64,000 nucleotides of DNA. Origin: Terebella lapidaria (taxonomy: Eukaryota > Annelida > Polychaeta > Terebellida > Terebellidae). The notes under the pieces are model-generated. The model did no database searches. It saw only the letters and a list, made by a program, of their open reading frames with translations, and was not told the origin of the DNA. This document shows, one piece after another, positions 1 through 7,441 of this stretch (within the stretch, counting starts at the first letter, position 1; every line of letters starts with the position of its first letter). The position numbers and the translations under genes are program-made. The DNA lies in NCBI GenBank assembly GCA_949152475.1, contig OX424570.1, positions 15,248,694 through 15,312,693 on the forward strand, in the 5' to 3' direction.

Positions 1-575
1 CTGATGAAGTTGTTGATTTTTAACTTTGGCAATGGCACCTCCAAATGCAGTGGCAAATTTGATGATCCCAAAACTGAACAGAGATATGTCTGCCTCTGGG
101 TGACCAGTTCTTTGCAAGCCGGAAAACCCTTCTGCACAATCTTCGATAACATCGATCTGATGTCTGCGAGCTGCCGCAACAAACGGAGAGATGTCGAACC
201 ACGTCCCATATACATGCGCGAGAAGCAAAGCAACCGTTTTACTTGATATTAATTCTTCAAGCCATTCAAGCTTTGGACACATGGTTTCCATGGCAACATC
301 AGCGGTAACAATTCGGAGCCCGTGGTGGTGAACCACTGTGGCCATGTCGGGAATGTTGATGGCAGACATAATGATTTCTGATCCACGTGGATAATTCTTC
401 ACTGACAGGAAGAGATCCAGTGCAGATCGGACTGAGGAACATGGAAGAACAGGGCGGCAATCGTCTGGGTGTGTCCATGTTGATTGAAGCTTTCCTATAA
501 CTTCTAACCGGACTTCTCGAGATTCTTCCTCCAAACATAACTTGGCACTCTTTATAAAATCATGCCAACAGCAAT
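1..575 (-). CDS. DegT/DnrJ/EryC1/StrS-family aminotransferase, internal exon, partial
   Basis: One open frame of about 191 codons runs from the acceptor (minus-strand ..CATTGCAG, AG at 577-576) to the window edge; the first two bases complete a split codon. In order it shows YPRGSEIIMSAINIPDMATV (the segment that in this family follows the N-terminal helix), a TVALLLAHVYGTWFDISP segment (family: kTkAIipVHlyG), VIEDCAEGFSG (family: vIEDaAqa, whose Asp contacts the PLP ring nitrogen) and SLFSFGIIKFATAFGGAIAK (family: SF...K..t.GeGG), whose lysine is the expected PLP Schiff-base residue. Bacterial relatives make amino-deoxy-sugar nucleotides by transferring an amino group from glutamate. It is a normal spliced host exon. 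The substrate cannot be told. N- and C-terminal parts lie in other exons. The family call rests on motif order; a related aspartate-aminotransferase-fold enzyme is the main alternative. Confidence 0.75.
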
Positions 576-838
576 CTGCAATGAAGGAAGTGGGTTACAA
601 TTTAACAGTAATATAAATATGTATGTATACAGTCATGTTGGGTTTCCATGATATACCAGTAACTCTAACATGGTGACGTCAGAGGGCTCGTAGCATTTCA
701 GTCATTTCAAAAGGTGTTATATCAGTTGATATACGGCCCTAGGGCCTATATCAGATTTCGTTTCCAGGAGCAACGGCCTACAAAAACGTCATGACCGCAA
801 CAAACGTGTGTAGCCATGGTGACGTTTATTTCCTAACA
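576..838. other. Intronic stretch upstream of the aminotransferase exon
   Basis: This is the intron preceding the exon at 1-575, read on the minus strand. It is AT-rich, holds a TGACGTCA octamer near 672, and contains no exon I could support. The foldback element at 839-1028 follows. Confidence 0.5.
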
Positions 839-1028
839 ATCATTTACCATGTTAGAATAGAAATAATGTATAGATTTGTCGCAATTGTCTGCAAAATAAA
901 CTTCTCAGGACAGGTGATATAGCCCTCGACGCCTTCGGCGTCTCGGGACCATATCACCTTGCCCTCGAAGTTTATTGTGCGACAATTACTCCAAATCTAT
1001 ACATTATTCCTTAAACATGGTAAATGAT
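839..1028. repeat. Foldback (inverted-repeat) MITE with GC-rich centre
   Basis: Two arms of about 70 bp are imperfect inverted copies. ATCATTTACCATGTT (839-853) pairs with AACATGGTAAATGAT (1014-1028); AATGTATAGATTTG pairs with CAAATCTATACATT; AATAAACTTC pairs with GAAGTTTATT. AGGTGATAT pairs with ATATCACCT around a compact centre ACGCCTTCGGCGT (about 929-941). It has no coding capacity. Whole-length arm symmetry marks a foldback or MITE insertion. Confidence 0.75.
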
Positions 1029-1304
1029 GAATCCCGCTAACAGCCTACCAGGCTGAATCCACTTGGGTGGGTACGAAAAGACCAACTTACCAATGGCAAT
1101 GGATGTGTAAGGTACAATACCAAGGTATCCCATTTTCTTGAACATGTTATACTAAATCATGGCCATCTACTGATTCTCCTCAACTTTAGATATCCATTGT
1201 AAATCACATTTGCTGGTTGTCAAGCATGATCCCTCAAGTGGTTCGTAAAAAAAAAGTGAAAAAAAAACTGGTCCACCCATATTTTATAGTCTCAAACGGG
1301 GAAT
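1029..1304. other. Non-coding stretch, nothing recognised
   Basis: AT-rich DNA between the foldback element and the minisatellite. I see no gene or regulatory feature. Confidence 0.4.
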
Positions 1305-1445
1305 GGACAACTCGGCTCAGGCCTCAGGGACAACTCGGCCAGGACAGCTCGGCCCAGGCTGGACAACTCGGCCAGGACAAGTCGGCCCAGCTCGTCCCAC
1401 TGATTGGACAACTCGGCTCGCTGATTGTACGGCTGATTGGACATT
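1305..1445. repeat. GC-rich minisatellite, GACAACTCGGCC-like units
   Basis: Irregular tandem copies of a unit close to GGACAACTCGGCC or GGACAGCTCGGCC run through this stretch. They create open but meaningless frames at 1217-1497. The reverse complement of the same unit recurs at about 19519-19590. Confidence 0.7.
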
Positions 1446-1497
1446 GTTCAGGGGTCGCAGAGGGGGGAGGGGCATAAGTGTTCAGTGGACTGACTAG

Positions 1498-1607
1498 CAC
1501 CCCCTGTTCGCGGCACAGCGGTAAATCAATTCTTGACGTTATCGGTTCTAAATTCTTGACGTGATGCGCAAAATTCTTGACGTTATGCGCGAAATTCTTG
1601 ACGATAT
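1498..1607 (+). repeat. Left terminal inverted repeat of the ACTAG-flanked element
   Basis: Four AATTCTTGACG-type subrepeats follow the CACCCCC terminus. This mirrors 3484-3593 with two substitutions. Confidence 0.85.
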
Positions 1608-2924
1608 CTTTGTTTATGTTTTGTTCTATCGCGATCTCAGCCTAACTTATCTATTTGTGTTCAGGTAATTAGTAACAAGGTGACTATATATTCGATTTAT
1701 GAGTTAGACGAAGCATTATGGCATTCCAATCACGTGCTGAGATGTAAAAAAAGTTGAAGATCGGGCCTTGCACTCATCCGAATGTACTAAATGCATTTAA
1801 TTTCCATGCAATGAATCCGCTATGTACTGGAAATGAGCTTTAGCATATTGGCAGCTCTTTTATGATTAAGCATTGAAAGGTTCAAAGCCCAGATGTTAAA
1901 TTAAACATACCTGTCAGTCGTTTTCCACCAACAATGATAAGTTGGGTATTTTTGACGTTAGTTCGTCATGCTTGACGTTATTGAAAGCCATGTTAGAAAT
2001 TTTCGTCGTTATTTTTGACGCATGATTGCAATTTAATTAAGTAGTAAAATTGAATAAAAGAGTGGTTTCCTCTTGCAGATAAAATACAATGCTAAGTATG
2101 GAAAAACAAAATTGGAAATACTTATGACGTATTACAAAATGCAAGAAATAAACATCCTGACACATTTTAAGATGTCATATAAAACATAAAACGTGGTTAC
2201 ACAGTTTATTCCCATACGGAGGCGCCACACCAATATCTATACAGTTCATATAGATCGTCATACGATCAGTCACATCAAAGTGAATGACACGGCAAATTGT
2301 GAACACCCTCAATCAAATTATCTCCCCCAAAGTCTACTTAGACGTGCCATATCTTTGCCTGACCGCCAGTACTGTTTTTTGGCCCTGAGCTTTCGTAGCC
2401 GTCGGCAAGTCTGTTTTTTAAAAAAACATCCTACTAAATTCATGCTCAAAATCAATGTATCACTGTCCATCGCTGCAATACAACACATTTCTAGTGGTAA
2501 CTTTGTTGGCGTAGTTTTATAACGCAAATTGATTATACTTGGAGAGGTCAGAAATAAATAACTGGCCGGAGAATGCATAAAGGAACTGTCGCATACCAGC
2601 CGCAAACTAATTTAAAACAGCACTTAAATTGTCACCAAATTTAAGACATTAATATTAGCAGTATATTGTATGAGATTACCGGAATGTCTCGGCTTTTATT
2701 GCAATGTCGAGAATTCTACACCAATGTAGGCCTATGCTGAATCTAAAAGAGTCGTCAGAGAAGTCGGAAAACAAAAAGAAATACATATAGGGTGATGTCA
2801 ACGACCATCGGTCAATCACATATACCCTAAAGGACTTTCTTCACGATGGGAAAAACATGGGATGGGAAAAAAGTTGCGTACATAATAGATTTCCAGGCCA
2901 TGGAATGAGGACACGGTTGTTATG

Positions 2925-3024
2925 TAGCACCATGACGCTTTATAACAGGTTAAACGTCAACATATATTAAATACTAGCACCATGACGCCTTATAACAGGT
3001 TAAACGTCAACATATATTAAATAT
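2925..3024. repeat. 50-bp tandem duplication inside the TIR element
   Basis: The unit beginning TAGCACCATGACGC at 2925 is repeated at 2975 with one or two differences. It is a local duplication within the non-coding interior of the transposon. Confidence 0.85.
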
Positions 3025-3483
3025 TTATCAATAATACATTTAATACTATTATTACATTTTTCTTTCTTTTATAAACATGTTTTTTCTTCGTCAACTTCTC
3101 TGTGATATAACGTCAAGAATGATTAACTTGTGTAATCATAACGTCAATAATTTAACGCCGTGCAAAATTGGGGATGCGTAGGTTTCCCTAATAATAATCA
3201 CTTTTTCCGTATGTAACATCATTGTACAAATTACTGATGAATCAAATAGTCATAACGTATACTTATTGACCGGCTTTTGCGCATTTTCAAGAGCTGGAGA
3301 ACAATATTTAGAGTTAACCATCGAATATTACTTACAATGGTGCTTGAATCCACAGTTGGACTACATATCAAGATATAGTATCTGTGTACTGTGCACATAA
3401 CTATCACGATATTAATTGGTCCATATCAGGTTTATTTCATTATTAAACGTATTCAACTGTCCTTTCTGTGGCTACACAAAAGT

Positions 3484-3593
3484 ATATCGTCAAGAATTTC
3501 GCGCATAACGTCAAGAATTTTGCGCATAACGTCAAGAATTTAAAACCGATAACGTCAAGAATTGATTTACCGCTGTGCCGCGAACAGGGGGTG
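3484..3593 (-). repeat. Right terminal inverted repeat of the ACTAG-flanked element
   Basis: This is the reverse complement of 1498-1607 and ends ..GCGAACAGGGGGTG directly before the second ACTAG. Confidence 0.85.
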
Positions 3594-3829
3594 ACTAGGC
3601 AATACTACTGGAAAGTACTGAATAGGCAATACGACTGAATTGCAATCATGACTACATCTGACAGATTATTTCATAGCACCTATATACTTGAAATTACTGA
3701 CGCAGGATATAGTTTTTTTAGTCAAACATAATCAATACACGACAATCAATTCAATGCTTCATATGACATAATTTATTGAAGGCATTTATGTTTTTTTTCA
3801 TAACCACACTAGGCATTTATACACAATCT

Positions 3830-4015
3830 TTATGCGTGGATCGAGAACAGCTGGGTGAAAGGTTGTTTAACGACTTTGAAAGTCCTGTCAAGGTACCAAC
3901 GCTTGGCGTCTGCAAGGATGTCCAACTGCGACTGAGTCGCGAAGATCAGATGCCACTGATCTCCCACGTGGACATCAAGCTGGAAAAATCCGTTTGGCAC
4001 GTAGTTCTCTGCCAA
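3830..4015 (-). pseudogene. MULE-type transposase domain fragment
   Basis: The 61-residue frame contains DQWHLIFATQSQLDIL, AKRWYLDRTFKVVKQPFTQL and FSIHA. This is the start of the MULE transposase DDE domain found in FLYWCH-containing animal proteins, where the usual text is W-[YFI]-x-D-G-T-F. Here the glycine after the catalytic Asp is Arg. A good acceptor (TTTGCTTTGCTTTCTAG) lies immediately upstream, so it could be an exon, but the frame stops at TAA just after FSIHA, far short of a full domain. It lies about 1.4 kb downstream of, and on the same strand as, the FLYWCH exons at 5427-6136, the order expected for one FLYWCH-MULE gene. I infer a truncated remnant of that gene. The 93-residue frame on the opposite strand is a shadow. 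Confidence 0.7.
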
Positions 4016-4057
4016 CTAGAAAGCAAAGCAAATGCATGCGTTTTAAAGCCTAAGTAA

Positions 4058-4270
4058 AGTCAAAATAGATGTTCAGATTTTATATTTTATATTGAAGAAC
4101 ATATTGAAATAAACACAATGGTTTTTACAAAATCGATTTATCTTATAGTTATCGAAATATTAAGCTTTTTGTGGGCAATTTGGGTCATATTTTCACTGTA
4201 ATATTTTGCCTCATTAGCTATTATAATTTAGTATTCATGACATCACACCGGGATATTGATTTTAATAAGT
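4058..4270. other. AT-rich spacer, nothing recognised
   Basis: Short AT-rich DNA with no open frame or repeat that I can support. Confidence 0.4.
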
Positions 4271-4309
4271 GACTCAGAGTGTCATTCTGATGTTGATTTG
4301 TATGGTATC

Positions 4310-4640
4310 AAAAATGTATAGTATAGGTAGAGGATGTACAGTATAGGCGGAAGGTGTACGCTGTAGGTTGAGGATGTATAGGGTAGGTGGAGAGTGTACA
4401 GGGTAGGTTGAAGGTGTACATAGTAGGGGGGGGGGGTGTACAGGCTGGGGGAATGTGTACACGTTTGGGGGAAGGATGTACAGGGTAGGTGGAAAGTGTA
4501 CAGGGTGGGTTGAGGATTTACAGTATATGTGGAAGTTGTACGCCGTAGTGGGAGTATGTACAGGGTACCTATGTATAGGTGAAAGGTGTACAAAGTAGGT
4601 AGAGGATGTACAGGGTGGGTGGAAGGTGTACAGATTCACA
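4310..4640. repeat. Minisatellite, about 27-30 bp unit (GGATGTACAGGGTAGGTGGAA)
   Basis: At least ten degenerate tandem copies of a unit like GTACAGGGTAGGTGGAAGGT are present, with a G-run inside (about 4427-4436). The minus-strand open frames here only translate the repeat into P/T/Y/S-rich text. A few degenerate copies recur at about 5230-5330. Confidence 0.85.
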
Positions 4641-4655
4641 GGGAGGAACCGTTTG

Positions 4656-4737
4656 TCTGATTCTATGTGCATTATTCTGATTCTATGGGCAAAAAGTCTG
4701 ATTCTATGAGCAAATTGTCTGATTCTATGGGCAAATA
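4656..4737. repeat. Short tandem repeat TCTGATTCTATGGGCAAA
   Basis: Four copies of a roughly 20-bp unit (TCTGATTCTATG followed by a short AT-rich tail) directly abut the previous minisatellite. Confidence 0.85.
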
Positions 4738-4740
4738 AGC

Positions 4741-5426
4741 AAGAAAGCGGTGGGGCACCAGTAAAACATGCTGGATCAACGACAAATTTCTCAACACAAT
4801 TTGATGGCATATGTTCTGTTTACTCCATAAATCATTGCAGAATGATCATTGCACGGAGTCTCTGTAAAAATGACGTTTCGATGGTGAACGAGTGCACGAA
4901 TTCTAGCCTGATATGTAGCATTCAAATGCAGATTGCGAAAATTCTAACATCGTTACCTCCACATTTTATTCCATTAATCTCATACGTACAATCCGTTAGA
5001 CATGTAGACTAAGTTTTGGAAGTTTCTACCGTATGGATTTTTTTTTCTAGGACTGTTCATTCATTTTAGTAAGCGAATTATCGTTATAACATTATCATCT
5101 ATTTACTATCCCGAACATGCTGGCAAATTTTATGTCAATCCGCCCAAGAATGAATGTGTTGCAAATGCTTGCCATCATGTATGCGCGCTTTCTGATTGTG
5201 AGACCTCGTTCGGAAATGTCTATCTTGAAAAAAATATGGTGGGCGGGGGTAGAGAAAATTGGGTAGACGGAGGATGTAAAGGGTAGGTGGAGAGTGTAGG
5301 CCTACAGGGAAGGTGGAATGTGTACAGAATACTAGTAGGTGCGGGATGGATATATATCATATATATTTATATATATCACTGTATAAAATATGGGATATAC
5401 GATGATCATCCAGCTGTATGCCTTAC
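4741..5426. other. Non-coding stretch between minisatellites and FLYWCH exon
   Basis: It contains a degenerate remnant of the minisatellite (about 5230-5330) and an AT microsatellite (about 5350-5385). If the MULE fragment belongs to the FLYWCH gene, this is part of its intron. I searched by eye for the linker exon that normally joins FLYWCH to MULE and did not find it. Confidence 0.4.
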
Positions 5427-6136
5427 CTTAGCCTTTATTGTCAGCGCTGTGGCAATTCCAGTCGAGGCAGGATGAGCGTGCGCCTTATGGCCGCGGACGA
5501 ATTCCTCACCGGACTGCTGCACTGTCGCCGGACAGTTTGTTGTTTTGTTGCGGACGCTACATCGCCAAACGGTGTAATTTCCTTTCTGACGCTGTGGGAA
5601 ATGAAGAGATTATCACATGTTGTTAAATAATTATCCGCTTCATGATACATGATATACTATAGCCATAATAAATCGTTCGTTAGATTTAAAACTAACCTTC
5701 ACAGTGTATGAGAAGCCTTCGCGGCTCACTAATTTCCGTTTCCCTCGTTGGGACACAGCGTCCAGGATAGCAAACTCGGGCTCATCATTGTCCATACCGT
5801 CGTCGCTTGGAGGCCTCTCGTTCATTGAGCTGGAACGAATTTAACACCATGTTACGTAACAATTTAAACACCTTTTTAACACTCGTGATAACTTCCACTG
5901 AGAATAATGTAAACCTTTTGTGATTCTACTCACTTTTCTTCGACACGCTCAGGAGTGATGTAACCAGCAGATATGTTGAATGACGTTTCGTTCAGCTGTT
6001 CTAACACAGGTACATCGTCAGGCTCAGGCTGTGGTTCGGGTTCAGGCTGTGGTTCGGGTGCAGGTTCAGGCTGTGGTTCTGGTGCAGGTTCAGGCTCTGG
6101 CTCGGTTTCACGCACTGCGGCAAGCAATGGGCACAT
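5427..6136 (-). CDS. FLYWCH-type zinc finger protein, three spliced exons
   Basis: Exons on the minus strand: about 6136-5934 (P/E/Q-rich, start uncertain; an alternative acceptor gives a start at 6114), 5829-5697 and 5591-5427. Splice phases agree: the first exon ends with two codon bases at donor AA|GTGAGT and the next supplies the third; the second ends in phase 0 at AAG|GTTAG and the third opens in phase 0 after CCCACAG. The joined text reads VSQRGKRKLVSREGFSYTV, then GNYTVWRCSVRN, then NCPATV and GHKAHAHP. This is the complete FLYWCH pattern (F/Y-x-Y, W-x-C, C, H-x-H) that binds zinc. The frame is still open at a good donor (AAG|GTAAGG), so more exons should follow; the MULE fragment at 3830-4015 is a candidate. 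It could be a domesticated transposase or a recent relic. Confidence 0.75.
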
Positions 6137-6158
6137 TGAAAGTTGAACTCTTGCCCGG

Positions 6159-6341
6159 AGCGATGGTATTGGCGATAAACTGCCTGGGAAATGCCTGTCA
6201 AAAAAAAAAACCCACAAAATGATAATACTTATAATACTTCCAACTAGCGATGGTATTGGCGATAAACTGCCTGGGAAATGCCTGTCAAAAAAAACACAAA
6301 AAAAAACATAAAATGCTAATGCTTATAATACTTCCAACTAG
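6159..6341. repeat. 87-bp tandem duplication upstream of the FLYWCH exons
   Basis: AGCGATGGTATTGGCGATAA at 6159 recurs at 6246, including the A-rich run and CTTCCAACTAG. It duplicates a possible upstream exon boundary of the FLYWCH gene (minus-strand TTTCCCAG). Confidence 0.85.
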
Positions 6342-6687
6342 AAGCAACATGTCTCACGATTTAAATTTTGTATGGGCTAGGAATAACATTTACCATGTGT
6401 TGCAGGTTCTGTGTTGCCATCGGGCACAGTTGTCACAGCTGATGGCCTGTTGTCTCGGACGAACCTCCAGAGAACACGACGCGCATGGAAACGGCATATT
6501 GCAGCAAAATTATATTTGTTTTTTTTAAAACTTTTTGACAACGTATGCTGTTTGGCATGGAATCTGATTATGAAATTGATAGGTCGGTCCTCGATTTATA
6601 TGCACCGTTTTCTTTACACAAACACGTCAATATATTTGGGTTAGGAGGTGGCGAGTTGATTCCCATTGTGTTTAATAGACCTCGTAA
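6342..6687. other. Spacer left of the LTR retrotransposon
   Basis: Host DNA up to the ATCT target duplication at 6688-6691. There is no gene that I can support. Confidence 0.4.
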
Positions 6688-6691
6688 ATCT

Positions 6692-7427
6692 TGTAAAGTT
6701 ATTGACTACCGTCCGCTCTTCGGGATCCTCGAGGATAGTCCTCTCTCATCCGAGTCCTTGCGGACGCGCATCCGCTATTCCGGATCCTTGCGGCGGGGCC
6801 GCTTACCGGAGGTCGCTGCGGACACGGTAACTACTTCAGCATTAACGGTAACCAGGTAACAGCCCACCCGACACTCCCAGGCCTACGGACACCGTTCAGA
6901 AACTAGTTCATCCCTACGGTGTTAACTGGCGGGGCCTGGCGAGCCGCGGTCTGCCTCGGGGACGGAACCCCGTACAGTCCGACATGCTGGCCAGAGCCTA
7001 TGTCACACGTCCTGGGAAGGGAGAGAACTGGCGATCCACAGGGCTTGCGCCCCCGAGTCAGCAACTTGTCTCTCCCAGGCCGGGCCTCCCCATGGAAATC
7101 GTCCCCAGGGCTCTAGGAGCCCACTACTCACAACCAGGGAACACAAAGCTCATGGCGAGCCTTGCGTGCGTCCTAGTTACTCTCTCTCGGACAATCTCCT
7201 CGATCGAGTCGCTTCCAGTGTATATCTAATACACCACAAGCTGTAGGGCGCACGCGAGGTCTAATCGATCCATTGTTATAGTTTACTGGAGCGTAAATTA
7301 CAATGCGTCGCCGTGGCAACGCACGCTCGAACCGAGCGTGTCAAAACAAGGCCAAGTACGAAAAGGCCATATAAATGGCATTTATGTTTACAATCACCTG
7401 CCGCGTGCTTAGGGCAAAATCGCCACA
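6692..7427 (-). repeat. 3' LTR of the Gypsy-type element
   Basis: 736 bp, TGT at one end and ACA at the other on either strand. It differs from the 5' LTR by only scattered substitutions (for example GGCGGG versus AGCAGG near 6930). Confidence 0.92.
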
Positions 7428-7441
7428 TTACCCCCTTCTTA
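7428..7441 (-). promoter_or_regulatory. Polypurine tract next to the 3' LTR
   Basis: On the minus strand TAAGAAGGGGGTAA abuts the LTR start (TGTGGCG). This is the expected site of plus-strand DNA priming. Confidence 0.75.

Larger units (their letters stand above)
1498..3593. mobile_element. Non-autonomous TIR transposon, 2096 bp, ACTAG target duplication (Transib-like)
   Basis: The ends are inverted repeats of 110 bp (1498-1607 and 3484-3593) with two mismatches by eye, starting CACCCCCTGTTCGCGG. They are flanked by a perfect 5-bp direct repeat ACTAG (1493-1497 and 3594-3598). Each TIR holds four copies of AATTCTTGACGTTAT spaced about 20-25 bp apart, and degenerate copies continue inward (about 1945-2020 and 3105-3145). 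A CAC terminus with a 5-bp target duplication is the pattern of Transib and RAG-like transposons; other superfamilies are not excluded. The interior (about 1.9 kb) has only short frames with no transposase motif, so it is non-autonomous. It lies between the GC-rich minisatellite and a MULE fragment. Confidence 0.8.

Noticed and set aside
1217-1497. Two overlapping plus-strand frames rich in G, Q and A
   Set aside because: They arise from the GC-rich minisatellite.
2193-2605. Opposed 109- and 95-residue frames inside the ACTAG element as a possible transposase
   Set aside because: No DDE, zinc-finger or other transposase motif; the frames are short and overlap on opposite strands.
3776-4057. 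Plus-strand 93-residue frame with a signal-peptide-like start
   Set aside because: It is antisense to the MULE transposase fragment, whose protein similarity is clear; the hydrophobic start comes from AT-rich flanking DNA.
4310-4740. CRISPR-like alternation of repeats and spacers
   Set aside because: The units are directly adjacent and degenerate, with no unique spacers of constant length, and the DNA is eukaryotic.
4274-4810. Minus-strand 178-residue P/T/Y/S-rich frame
   Set aside because: It is a translation of the minisatellites and has no independent support.
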